Below, piece by piece: positions 50,519 through 58,466 of a stretch of 64,000 bases of DNA. The notes below the pieces were generated by a model. The model did no database searches and was not told the DNA's origin. It saw only the letters and a program-made list of their open reading frames with translations. The position numbers were made by a program, and so were the translations under genes. Source of the stretch: Jatrophihabitans sp964252635 (GTDB taxonomy: Bacteria; Actinomycetota; Actinomycetes; Mycobacteriales; Jatrophihabitantaceae); NCBI RefSeq assembly GCF_964252635.1, contig NZ_CAXUNP010000005.1, positions 62,001 through 126,000 of the forward strand, written 5' to 3'. The stretch's first letter is position 1, and every line of letters begins with the position of its first letter.

Positions 50519-52357
50519 TCAGAAGGAGTTCTCGGCCACGTCCATGAGTGCGTTGTCCATGCCCTCGGCCACCTGACGGCGAGCGGCGAGCTCGGGCAGC
50601 ACCGTGGTCGCGAAGAAGCGCGCGACGGCCGGCTTGCCCGCGTAGAACGCGCGGTCGGCGGTGGAGAGCCCGTTAGCGTCGAGCTTGACGAGCGCCACCG
50701 CGGCCTGGCGCAGCAGCAGGTACCCGACCATGAGGTCACCCGCCGACAGCAGCGCACGGGTGGCGTTCAGACCGACCTTGTAGACGTTGCTCACGTCCTC
50801 CTGGCCGCTCATCAGCTGGTTGAACATCGCACCGACGATGCCGCCGAAGTCCTCGAGCGCCTTCTGCAGTGCGGCGGCCTCTTCCTTGAGCCGACCCTCG
50901 TCGGCGATCGACTCGAGGAACGTGGTGATCTCGTTCGACACCGTGCCCAGCGCCGCGCCCTGGTTCTTCACGATCTTGCGGAAGAAGAAGTCCTGGGCCT
51001 GGATCGCCGTGGTGCCCTCGTAGAGCGTGTCGATCTTGGCGTCGCGGATGTACTGCTCGAGCGGGTAGTCCTGCAGGTACCCGGAACCACCGAAGGTCTG
51101 CAACGCCTGCGCGAGCTGGTCGTAGGAACGCTCGGAACCCACGCCCTTGACGATGGGCAGCAACAGGTCGTTGATGGCCTCGTCGGCCGAGGTGTCGGTG
51201 CCGTTGTGCTCGCCGACGATGATGCGGTCCTGCGCCGAGGCCGTGTAGTACACGAGCGCGCGCAGACCCTCGGCGTAGGCCTTGTTCATCATCAGGCTGC
51301 GGCGGACGTCGGGATGGTTGATGATCGTCACGCGCGGCGCGGTCTTGTCCGCCGCCTTGGTGAGATCGGCCGACTGCACGCGGGTCCTGGCGTAGTCGAG
51401 CGCGTTCAGGTAACCCGTCGACAGCGTGGCGATGGCCTTCGTGCCGACCATCATCCGGGCGTGCTCGATCACCTGGAACATCTGGGCGATCCCGCGGTGG
51501 ACGTCGCCGACGAGCCAGCCCTTGGCCGGGACGTTGTCGATCTCGCCGAAGCGCAGCTCGCACGTCGTCGACGCCTTGAGGCCCATCTTGTGCTCGACGT
51601 TGGTCACGAAAGCACCGTTGCGCTCGCCGAGCTCGCCGGTCTCGACGTCGAAGTGGTACTTCGGGACGACGAACAGCGACAGCCCCTTGGTGCCGGCCTG
51701 CGCGCCCTCGGGGCGGGCGAGCACCAGGTGGACGATGTTCTCGGTCATGTCCTGCTCGGCCGAGGTGATGAAGCGCTTGACGCCCTCGATGTGCCACGAG
51801 CCGTCGGTCTGCTCGATCGCCTTCGTCTTGCCGGCACCGACATCGGACCCGGCGTCGGGCTCGGTCAGCACCATGGTGGCGCCCCAGCCGCGGTCGACCA
51901 TGAGCTGGGCCATCTTCTTCTGCTCGTCGTTGCCGTTCGCGTGCAGGATCCCGGCGAACGGCGCGCCGGCCATGTACATGTGCAGGGCCGGGTTGGCCCC
52001 CAGCACCTGCTCGGCCACCGCCCACACGACGGTGCGCGGCACCTGCTGACCGCCGAGCTCCGGCAGCGTCTCGAGCCGCCACCACTCACTGTCCTGCAGC
52101 GCCTTGTAGGATTTCTTGAACGACTCGGGGACGGTGACCGAGTAGGTGTCCGGGTCGAACACGGGCGGGTTGCGGTCGGCGTCGACGAACGACGCGGCCA
52201 GCGGACCCTCGGCCAGCTTGGCGACCTCGGCGATGATGCCGCGGGCGGTGTCCTCGTCGACCTCGTCGAACGGGGCGCTTTGCAGGGTCTTGTCGGTGCC
52301 GAACACCTCGAACAGGTTGAACTCGATATCGCGGACGTTGCTCTTGAAGTGGCCCAT
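50519..52357 (-). CDS. Long acyl-CoA dehydrogenase (FadE family)
   Basis: A 612-residue flavoprotein of the long type with N- and C-terminal extensions. The FAD region is in MVLTEPDAGSDVGAGKTKA and FITSAEQDMTENI. The catalytic-glutamate region is near DTLYEGTTAIQAQDFFFRKI, where E follows LY as in this subfamily. It performs the first oxidation of fatty acid beta-oxidation. ATG at 52357 has AAGGAGAT upstream. Two palindromic boxes span its promoter (52377-52415), so a TetR-like regulator elsewhere probably controls it. Confidence 0.9.
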   Translation of the reverse strand: MGHFKSNVRDIEFNLFEVFGTDKTLQSAPFDEVDEDTARGIIAEVAKLAEGPLAASFVDADRNPPVFDPDTYSVTVPESFKKSYKALQDSEWWRLETLPELGGQQVPRTVVWAVAEQVLGANPALHMYMAGAPFAGILHANGNDEQKKMAQLMVDRGWGATMVLTEPDAGSDVGAGKTKAIEQTDGSWHIEGVKRFITSAEQDMTENIVHLVLARPEGAQAGTKGLSLFVVPKYHFDVETGELGERNGAFVTNVEHKMGLKASTTCELRFGEIDNVPAKGWLVGDVHRGIAQMFQVIEHARMMVGTKAIATLSTGYLNALDYARTRVQSADLTKAADKTAPRVTIINHPDVRRSLMMNKAYAEGLRALVYYTASAQDRIIVGEHNGTDTSADEAINDLLLPIVKGVGSERSYDQLAQALQTFGGSGYLQDYPLEQYIRDAKIDTLYEGTTAIQAQDFFFRKIVKNQGAALGTVSNEITTFLESIADEGRLKEEAAALQKALEDFGGIVGAMFNQLMSGQEDVSNVYKVGLNATRALLSAGDLMVGYLLLRQAAVALVKLDANGLSTADRAFYAGKPAVARFFATTVLPELAARRQVAEGMDNALMDVAENSF

Positions 52358-52376
52358 CGCCGAATCTCCTTGCGGG

Positions 52377-52390
52377 TTACTCGTCAGTAA
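52377..52390. promoter_or_regulatory. Operator box 1 (TTACTCGTCAGTAA)
   Basis: Perfect TTACT-N4-AGTAA palindrome 20 nt before the start codon of the acyl-CoA dehydrogenase. Confidence 0.65.
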
Positions 52391-52401
52391 CATAGAGGGT
52401 A

Positions 52402-52415
52402 TTACCCACCAGTAA
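52402..52415. promoter_or_regulatory. Operator box 2 (TTACCCACCAGTAA)
   Basis: A second TTAC-N6-GTAA box, centred 25 bp upstream of box 1. A possible -10, TATGTT on the minus strand, lies between the boxes. Confidence 0.6.
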
Positions 52416-52651
52416 CTGATGCAAGATGACGTGTCACACCTACCCGCGGCGGGGCGACCCGCTGTCGGGCGCACGCAGGAGGGCGAGCGGCGCGGAACGA
52501 CCACGTTTTCCCGCCGACTTGCCGGAAATCCGGGGCTCAGCGGCAACAAGACAGGAAGACGTGATCGATCGGCGAGCGCTACTTCCCGTGTAGCGGTCGC
52601 GCGGACGCATCACGCAGGGTGCCCCAGGGGCGAAGACGGGTCGGGCGACCG
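52416..52651. other. Intergenic region upstream of the acyl-CoA dehydrogenase and downstream of serA
   Basis: About 236 nt (294 nt from start codon to the serA stop). Apart from the operators at its left edge I see nothing functional; a plus-strand frame here is not protein-like. Confidence 0.4.
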
Positions 52652-53863
52652 CTAGAAGATGACGCGCAGGTTGATCGTCTCGGGTAAGGCCCGGATCCGG
52701 TCGACGATGGCCTGTGTGGTGCCACTGGCCGAGTCGGTCACCACGTAACCGACGTCGCCGCGCGTGCCGAGCAGTTGGGCCTCGACGTTCACGCCGTTGT
52801 CGGCCAGCAACCCGTTGACCCGCGCGAGCACGCCGGGCACGTTGCGGTGCAACAGGATCAGCCGCAGGGTGCCCCCGGCGCGCGGCAGCGAGAGCCCCGG
52901 CACGTTGACGCTCATGGCCGTCGAGCCGTCGCGGACGTAGTCACGCAGCTTGCCCGCGACGAAGCGGCCGATGTCCTGCTGCGCCTCTTCGGTGGAACCG
53001 CCGATGTGCGGCGTGAGGATGACATTGCCCAGGCCACGCAGCTCGGAGACGAACTCGTCGCCGCGCCGCTTCGGTTCGACCGGGAACACGTCGACGGCCG
53101 CACCGGCGATGTGGCCGGACTCGATGTGCGCGCGCAGCGCGGCGTAGTCGACGACGAAGCCGCGCGACAGGTTCAGGAACAGCGAGCCCTGCCGCATGGC
53201 GGCGAAGTCGTCCTCGCCGAAGAAGTTCTCGTTGGACGGACGCCCGTCGACGTGCAGGGTGACGACGTCGGATTCGCCGAGCAGCTCCTTCATGGACAGG
53301 CATCGCTTGGCGTTGCCGAGAGCGAGCCGGTCGGCGGTGTCGAAGAACAGCACGTGCATGCCGAGGTTCTCGGCCAGCACCGACAGCTGCGTGCCGATGT
53401 TGCCGTAGCCGACGATGCCGAGCGTGCGCCCGCGAACTTCGTGAGCACCGGTTGCTGACTTGTCCCAGACGCCTTCGTGCATCAGTGCGTTCTTCTCGGT
53501 CAGCCGCCGGGTCAGCGAGATGATCTCGGAGATGGCCATCTCGACCACGGAGCGGGTGTTGGAGAACGGTGCGTTGAAGACCGTCACGCCGCGCTCGGCC
53601 GCGGCGGTGAGCTCGATCTGGTTGGTGCCGATGCAGAAGGCGCCGATGGCGATCAGCTTGTCGGCGGCCGCGAGCACCCGCTCCGTGACGTGGGTCTTGG
53701 ATCGGATGCCGAGCAGCGATACGCCTGCGATGCGCTGGACGAGCTCATCCTCGTCCAGCGCACCGTCGAGACTGTCCACCTCGAAACCGGCCGAGGACAG
53801 GATCTCGACGGCGTCGGGGTGGATCTGTTCGAGGAGCAGGACTCGGACGGGCGCGTCGGGCAC
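52652..53863 (-). CDS. serA: D-3-phosphoglycerate dehydrogenase
   Basis: A 403-residue PGDH of the short ACT type, as in E. coli (410). The NAD-binding loop is LGIVGYGNIGTQLSVLA. LNLSRGFVVD and the catalytic histidine in TPHIGGSTEEAQ follow, and the last about 70 residues form an ACT domain (LILLHRNVPGVLARVNGLLA), the likely serine sensor. It commits 3-phosphoglycerate to serine synthesis. GTG at 53863 follows GGAAGG. Many actinobacteria have the longer ASB-ACT form, so this type is slightly unexpected. Confidence 0.88.
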   Translation of the reverse strand: MPDAPVRVLLLEQIHPDAVEILSSAGFEVDSLDGALDEDELVQRIAGVSLLGIRSKTHVTERVLAAADKLIAIGAFCIGTNQIELTAAAERGVTVFNAPFSNTRSVVEMAISEIISLTRRLTEKNALMHEGVWDKSATGAHEVRGRTLGIVGYGNIGTQLSVLAENLGMHVLFFDTADRLALGNAKRCLSMKELLGESDVVTLHVDGRPSNENFFGEDDFAAMRQGSLFLNLSRGFVVDYAALRAHIESGHIAGAAVDVFPVEPKRRGDEFVSELRGLGNVILTPHIGGSTEEAQQDIGRFVAGKLRDYVRDGSTAMSVNVPGLSLPRAGGTLRLILLHRNVPGVLARVNGLLADNGVNVEAQLLGTRGDVGYVVTDSASGTTQAIVDRIRALPETINLRVIF

Positions 53864-53973
53864 GGGGCTGACCTTCCAGTGGGAGCGACGGGTTCGCGGT
53901 CCACTCTAGTGAGCCGGTCGGGTGGCCTTATTGCCCGCGCAGACGAAGGGCCCCGGGGCCACCGGTTCGCGGA

Positions 53974-54252
53974 TCAGGCGCGCACCGATCGGCGTCCGCT
54001 GACCTTGCGGTAGATGAGCAGGGCGATGACGCCGCCGATGATCGAGCCGATCAGCCCGGACGGCTGGAAGTAGCCCTCGGCGTTGTCCTTGCCGAAGATC
54101 ACGTAGCCGAGGAAACCGCCGATGAAGGAGCCGACGATGCCCAGCAGCACGGTGCCGCCGAAGCCGAGGTGGTCCTTGCCCGGGACGATGAGACGCGCGA
54201 TGGCACCCGCGATCAGACCGACGATGACCAGCGTGACGATGAAACCCAACAT
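53974..54252 (-). CDS. GlsB/YeaQ/YmgE-family membrane protein
   Basis: A 92-residue, three-span membrane protein with GLIAGAIARLIVPGKDHLG and LLGIVGSFIGGFLGY, typical of the transglycosylase-associated/GlsB stress family. It is usually induced by stationary phase or envelope stress. ATG at 54252 has AAGGAGG upstream. Monocistronic. Confidence 0.85.
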   Translation of the reverse strand: MLGFIVTLVIVGLIAGAIARLIVPGKDHLGFGGTVLLGIVGSFIGGFLGYVIFGKDNAEGYFQPSGLIGSIIGGVIALLIYRKVSGRRSVRA

Positions 54253-54394
54253 GGCGGACCCTCCTTCGTGCCGCGGTGCCCGCGGCGATTGCCGAAGGGT
54301 TACCCGGGCTGTCGTCGGCCGCTAACTGTGCCGATCCGAGGCATCCGCTGTGGGCTTTGTGGGCATCGTGGGCACTGTGGGCCGTACGCCCGGG

Positions 54395-54919
54395 TCAGGC
54401 GACCGACGTCGCGGACCTGCTGATGCCGATGCCACCGGGCGTTTCGGCGCCGTACCGTCCGATCTCGCGGGCCAGGTCGAGGGGCCGGATGTGCTCGCGG
54501 CCGGCCAGCGTCTCGTCGTCGAGACGGTCGGCAGGCACGACCCAGGCGATCTCGAACTCCAACCCGTCCGGGTCGTGGCCGTAGAGGGACTTCGTGGTGC
54601 TGTGGTCGGACGCGCCGACGAGCGCGTCGGCCGCTCCCAGGCGTTCGGCGAGCCGCTCGAGGTCGCGCAACGTGTCGACCTCCCACGCCAGGTGGTAGAG
54701 CCCGACGGTGCTGCGACCGGCCTGTGAACCGCCGGCGGCGGCGCCGAGCTGGAACAGGCCGAGGTCGTGGTCGTTCTGCGAGGACTCGGCGCGCAAGAAG
54801 GCCGCCCGACCCGGGATGTCGACGTCCACGATGAAGCCGAGGACGTCACGGTAGAAGGCCGCACTCGCCGCGACGTCGCGGACGTAGAGAACGGCGTGGT
54901 TGAGGCGGTGGATCGGCAC
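54395..54919 (-). CDS. VOC-family ring-cleavage dioxygenase-like protein
   Basis: A 174-residue glyoxalase/bleomycin-resistance/extradiol dioxygenase-fold protein. Candidate metal ligands are the histidine in IHRLNHAVLYVRD, the histidine in LYHLAWEVDTL and the glutamate in LEFEIAWV. GTG at 54919 is chosen with GAGGAG upstream; the longer frame lies in the divergent gene. It is divergent from a MarR gene across an inverted repeat, so it is a probable target, perhaps degrading the aromatic compound sensed. Confidence 0.82.
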   Translation of the reverse strand: MPIHRLNHAVLYVRDVAASAAFYRDVLGFIVDVDIPGRAAFLRAESSQNDHDLGLFQLGAAAGGSQAGRSTVGLYHLAWEVDTLRDLERLAERLGAADALVGASDHSTTKSLYGHDPDGLEFEIAWVVPADRLDDETLAGREHIRPLDLAREIGRYGAETPGGIGISRSATSVA

Positions 54920-54962
54920 GGCTGGTCTCCTCGAGGACGGCCCACTCAGCATAGCCGACTCA

Positions 54963-54976
54963 GTTGAGTATTCAAC
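54963..54976. promoter_or_regulatory. Probable MarR operator between VOC and MarR genes
   Basis: GTTGA-N4-TCAAC, extended by further imperfect CTCA/TGAG symmetry on both sides (54959-54983), lies in the shared 84-nt divergent promoter region. Confidence 0.55.
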
Positions 54977-54991
54977 AATTGAGCGGTGCCG

Positions 54992-54997
54992 TAGGAT
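54992..54997 (+). promoter_or_regulatory. Leaderless-type -10 hexamer (TAGGAT) of the MarR gene
   Basis: TAGGAT, 6 nt, GTG at 55004; no Shine-Dalgarno. Confidence 0.5.
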
Positions 54998-55003
54998 TCC
55001 TGT

Positions 55004-55468
55004 GTGCCCGAGGAGCCCTGGCTGACGCCTGACGAGCAGGAAGCGTGGCGCGCCTACATCGAGTCCACGAAGATCGTGGCGGATGCGCTGGATCGCCAGT
55101 TGCAGCGCGATTCCGACATGCCGCACGCCTATTTCGAGGTGCTCGTCCGGCTGTCCGAGTCGCCCGAACGCACGATGCGCATGAGCGAGCTGGCGGACAT
55201 CACGTTGTCCTCGCGGAGCCGACTGTCGCACGCGATCGCGCGCCTCGAGGACCGCGGTTGGGTCGAGCGGACGAACTGCGAGACCGACCGGCGCGGCCAG
55301 AACGCCACCCTCACCGACGAGGGCTTCGCGGTGCTCGCCGCCGCCGCGCCCGCTCACGTCACGACGGTGCGCGAGACCGTCATCGACGTGCTCACCCCCG
55401 CGCAGCTCGCCGCACTCACCGACATCGGCCGGCGCATTCTCGCCCGGGCCCAGGCCGAGCCCGCCTGA
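55004..55468 (+). CDS. MarR-family transcriptional regulator
   Basis: A 154-residue winged-helix protein. MRMSELADITLSSRSRLSHA is the recognition region and WVERTNCETDRRGQNATLTD the wing. GTG at 55004 is chosen; TAGGAT lies 6 nt before it and implies a leaderless transcript, in which case repression must act at the promoter. It converges with the secreted M15-like gene and is divergent from the VOC gene. Confidence 0.86.
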   Translation: MPEEPWLTPDEQEAWRAYIESTKIVADALDRQLQRDSDMPHAYFEVLVRLSESPERTMRMSELADITLSSRSRLSHAIARLEDRGWVERTNCETDRRGQNATLTDEGFAVLAAAAPAHVTTVRETVIDVLTPAQLAALTDIGRRILARAQAEPA

Positions 55469-55501
55469 CCGACCGGCCGACCCGGTCAGGCGGTCCGCCC
55501 G

Positions 55502-56482
55502 TCAGCGGGTGGCGGTCAGCAACGCCCGCCAGGTGTTCTGGTTCATGGCTCCGGTCACCGGCAGGTGGTGCGCCCGCTGCAGGCGCTCCACCGCGGCCAC
55601 GGCGCTCGACCCGTAGGACGACGAGCTCGACAGGTGCAACGCACGGCGGACGGCGACGACCGCAGGACCCGAGGACGAGCGTCCCAGCCAGGCACCGGAC
55701 CACGTCACCAACGCCTTCTTCGTCGACGTCGCACCCTTGGGCGCGCGGGCCTTCGCATACTGCGGGCACGGTGTCGACCGCGGGCCGTAGTAGCGCGGCC
55801 CCCAGTTGAGGTCGCGGGCACGGCACGGCCCGAAGTCCTGTGCGGCGACCTTCTTCGTCCAGAACGACGTGCGGCCCTGCGCGCCGGCCCACCCCAGCGA
55901 GATGTGGATGTGCGTGCGGTGGCAGGCGTTGGCGTACGCGGCCTTCTGCATCGACTTCGCCAGGCAGCCGTTGTAGTTCGACCAGCCGCCGCCCCACGAA
56001 CCCCAGATCCGGTTGTTCCAGATGAGGTACATGACGCCTAGGCGTCGGGCCATGGCGTAACGGTTGCCGTGCGAGTCGGTGGCCAGCAGCCAGGCGATCG
56101 TGGCGTTGGCCGCTGCGCGCTGCTTGGGGTCGCGCACGTTGACCATCCAGTCGATGGCGCGGCCGTCGGAGTGCTCGCTCGGCGTCCCGTCGGTGCCGCA
56201 GGGGTAGAACGACATCCACGTCGTCCGGGTGCTGGCCCGGTAGGTGTTGGCCAGGTAGTTGGCGAGCTTGCGGGTGCCGGGGCCGATCCGGGGGTCGCAC
56301 GACACCTGTGGGACGTAAGCCGCCATCGGCTCGATGGCGCTCGGCAGCCCGGAGGGTGTGCGCGGAGCGGGGGTCGAGGCGGTCGCCGGGCCGGCGAGCG
56401 TGATCGAACCGACGACGAGGGAGCCGGTGATCAGGGCGGTCGCTGCGCGGCGCCAGGCCCGGAGGAGGGGGGAGGAAGACAT
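55502..56482 (-). CDS. Secreted M15-like (ARB_07466-type) protein with a peptidoglycan-binding domain
   Basis: A 326-residue exported protein. The signal peptide (residues about 1-35) ends PATA. The catalytic-like domain has EHSDGRAIDWMVNVRD, with an H and D spaced as metal ligands, and a second pair in HRTHIHISLGW, the pattern of D,D-peptidase-like M15 relatives. The last 65 residues form a PG-binding-1 domain (GPAVVAVRRALHL, AVERLQRAHHLPVTG). It probably acts on the cell wall. ATG at 56482 has GAGG upstream; the frame to 56515 has no better site. Confidence 0.8.
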   Translation of the reverse strand: MSSSPLLRAWRRAATALITGSLVVGSITLAGPATASTPAPRTPSGLPSAIEPMAAYVPQVSCDPRIGPGTRKLANYLANTYRASTRTTWMSFYPCGTDGTPSEHSDGRAIDWMVNVRDPKQRAAANATIAWLLATDSHGNRYAMARRLGVMYLIWNNRIWGSWGGGWSNYNGCLAKSMQKAAYANACHRTHIHISLGWAGAQGRTSFWTKKVAAQDFGPCRARDLNWGPRYYGPRSTPCPQYAKARAPKGATSTKKALVTWSGAWLGRSSSGPAVVAVRRALHLSSSSSYGSSAVAAVERLQRAHHLPVTGAMNQNTWRALLTATR

Positions 56483-56552
56483 CGAAACCTCGGTACTACT
56501 AGGCCCCGCAGCCATTCCCGCTCGCGCAAATTACCCGTGACGCACCGGGCCT

Positions 56553-56564
56553 CAAACCGGTTTG
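56553..56564. repeat. 12-bp palindrome CAAACCGGTTTG
   Basis: Perfect dyad, about 70 nt upstream of the M15-like gene start, in the divergent region shared with the STAS gene. Confidence 0.7.
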
Positions 56565-56590
56565 TCGCACCCAATTCATGATCGACGCCG

Positions 56591-56602
56591 GGACCTAGGT
56601 CC
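56591..56602. repeat. 12-bp palindrome GGACCTAGGTCC
   Basis: Perfect dyad 27 bp beyond the preceding palindrome, in the same divergent region. Possibly part of the regulatory region of either gene. Confidence 0.7.
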
Positions 56603-56684
56603 GTTTGGTCACCGTGAGGCACGGGTATGCCTGGTCCGTCCCGCGGCGACCGCGGCCGGACGGAACGCAGCGGAAGGGGGAGTC

Positions 56685-57044
56685 ATGGCCCAGCTTGCCT
56701 CGCGGACGAACCCGTCCGGGGATCCCGCCCCGTTCGTCGGCCTCGAAGTTGCCACCCTGAACGCGGACACGCTGCGGGCCAGCCTGCGGGTGACCGGCAC
56801 GTTGGTGCCGGCCGGCGCCGGGCTGCTCACCAGTGTGCTGCGCACCCACATCGCCGGCGGGCGACGCTATCTCCGCGTCGACCTCGCCCAGGCCCGGATC
56901 GACGACCCGGCCATCATCGAAGCGCTCGTCGACGCGCGCCACGCGGTGGCGGCGCTGGGCGGGATGCTGGTCTTCGAGAACGCCGGCCCACGCGTCGTCG
57001 ACGCCATGCGTCAGGCCTCGCTGTTCGTCCGCGCCGACACCTGA
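56685..57044 (+). CDS. STAS-domain protein (anti-sigma factor antagonist-like)
   Basis: A 119-residue STAS domain (ASLRVTGTLVPAGAGLLTSV, then YLRVDLAQARIDDPAIIEAL). The position usually held by the phosphorylatable serine of SpoIIAA-type proteins reads as D-x-A-x-I-D here (DLAQARIDD), so classic serine phosphorylation by an anti-sigma kinase is doubtful. No sigma or anti-sigma gene is adjacent. ATG at 56685 has GGAAGGGGGAG upstream. Confidence 0.75.
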   Translation: MAQLASRTNPSGDPAPFVGLEVATLNADTLRASLRVTGTLVPAGAGLLTSVLRTHIAGGRRYLRVDLAQARIDDPAIIEALVDARHAVAALGGMLVFENAGPRVVDAMRQASLFVRADT

Positions 57045-57193
57045 CGAATCGCGGCCGCCGGCGGCACCGCTGACGTGCCACGACTGGTCGCGATCGTGCG
57101 CCTGGGCGCGGCCGTGCCGTCCCCGGCGGAGCCGGTGGGGCCGACGCTCGCCGGGCCGACGACACCGGGGCTCGGGTAGGGTCGTTGACGTTC

Positions 57194-57267
57194 GCGGGTG
57201 TAGTTCAATGGCAGAACATCAGCTTCCCAAGCTGACAGTGCGGGTTCGATTCCCGTCACCCGCTCCA
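57194..57267 (+). tRNA. tRNA-Gly (anticodon CCC)
   Basis: The acceptor GCGGGTG pairs with CACCCGC. The anticodon stem TCAGC/GCTGA encloses the loop TTCCCAA, giving CCC. The T-arm GGGTTCGATTCCC is standard. CCA is encoded (57265-57267). TAGGGT about 14 nt upstream may be its -10. Confidence 0.95.
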
Positions 57268-57287
57268 GGAAGAAGGCCCCGCTTCCT
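57267..57287. terminator. Hairpin directly after tRNA-Gly
   Basis: AGGAAG (57267-57272) pairs with CTTCCT (57282-57287) around 9 nt. The stem begins at the last tRNA base and may define the 3' end of the transcript. Confidence 0.4.
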
Positions 57288-57343
57288 CGAGGCTGCATCG
57301 TCCTGACGACGGATCTGCGGGTTGATCACGTTCGTCTCGTGCA

Positions 57344-58330
57344 TCAGAAGTGTTCGGGCTTCGAGCGCACGAGGCGCGGCACGAGCCGGACGTAGACGAG
57401 CATGACGATCAGTTCGACGAGGGTTTGCGTAACCACGACTGCCGGTGCGATGTCGTAGGCGGCCGGCAGCGCCAGGGCGAGCGGCAGGACCACCAGGCTG
57501 TTGCGGGTGGTGCCGCTGAACATCACCGCGCGCCCGTCGGCAGGGTCGAGCCGCAAGCATCTGGTGGCGACCCAGCCGACTGCGGCCATCACCGCGGCGA
57601 ACGCCGCGAAGATCGGCACGACCTCGGCGACCGCGCGCAGGTTGCCACGGACTGCAGGTACTTGCGAGGCGACAACGACGAACAAGGTCGCGGCCAGCAG
57701 CGCCACCATCAACCCTGTCAAGGCCGACGTGACGAGCATCCCGACATGGTGGCGAGCGGCGAGCATCTCGGTGAGCAGGGCGAGCAGTAGCGGGACAACG
57801 ATCAGCACCACGAACGCGTGAACGAAGGGGCCGGGGTCGAAGACGTCGGCGAGGTCGCGTCCGACGAACATGATCAAGTACAGCGGGAGCAGCAGCAACT
57901 GGCCCAGCATCAGGATCGGCGAGGCGGCCAGCAGCTTCGTGGATGCACCGCCGGCCAGGCCACAGAACACGATGACGTAGTCGATGCAGGGCGTCAGCAG
58001 CACCAACAGCACAGCTATGAGCACCGCCTTGTCGCCGGCCACGAACCTGGTCAGTCCGAAGACGACGACGGGAACCACGACGAAGTTCACCAGCAACAAC
58101 ACGGTCAAGAACCTGCGGTCACGGAACGCGTGTGCGAGCGCGGTGAACGGGACCTGTTGAAAGGTCGCGAACAGCAGCAGCGCCAGGACCGGTTCGATCG
58201 CCTGCTCGAACCCGTGGCTGCTGGCGGGTGCGATGGTGCCGACAACGACACCCAGGGCAAGAGCCAGGAGATAGATCGGGATCTGATGGTCGTCGGCGAA
58301 CGCGACAGCCTTGCTGGCGACACCGCTCAC
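57344..58330 (-). CDS. ACR3/bile acid:Na+ symporter superfamily transporter
   Basis: A 328-residue, about ten-span membrane protein. LLTPCIDYVIVFCGLAGG contains a cysteine in a membrane span after TP, as in ACR3 arsenite exporters, and SGTTRNSLVVLPLALALP matches the second half-repeat. Family relatives are often annotated arsenic resistance, but no arsR, arsC or arsM lies nearby, so the substrate is uncertain. GTG at 58330 lacks a clear ribosome site. Confidence 0.75.
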   Translation of the reverse strand: MSGVASKAVAFADDHQIPIYLLALALGVVVGTIAPASSHGFEQAIEPVLALLLFATFQQVPFTALAHAFRDRRFLTVLLLVNFVVVPVVVFGLTRFVAGDKAVLIAVLLVLLTPCIDYVIVFCGLAGGASTKLLAASPILMLGQLLLLPLYLIMFVGRDLADVFDPGPFVHAFVVLIVVPLLLALLTEMLAARHHVGMLVTSALTGLMVALLAATLFVVVASQVPAVRGNLRAVAEVVPIFAAFAAVMAAVGWVATRCLRLDPADGRAVMFSGTTRNSLVVLPLALALPAAYDIAPAVVVTQTLVELIVMLVYVRLVPRLVRSKPEHF

Positions 58331-58466
58331 GACTGAGCGACGTCAGACGCCGATCCGAGCAGCTCGAGCCAGCGGCTCTCGGCGGGGCGGGCTCGTTGAT
58401 GTGCTGCCCGGCTGTGCCTTCTGACAAACGGTGCGCCCGCCTCATCGTCGTCGATCGATGGGCCGA

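Noticed and set aside
52419..52655. 78-codon plus-strand ORF upstream of the acyl-CoA dehydrogenase
   Set aside because: Arg/Gly-rich, no ribosome site, no protein-like pattern; it starts within the regulatory region.
57011..57298. Minus-strand ORF across tRNA-Gly
   Set aside because: Its sequence (TGIEPALSAWEADVLPLNY) is the well-known antisense translation of a tRNA gene, not a protein.
57344..58330. Arsenic-resistance operon
   Set aside because: The transporter resembles ACR3, but no arsR, arsC or arsM is adjacent, so the substrate claim is not supported.
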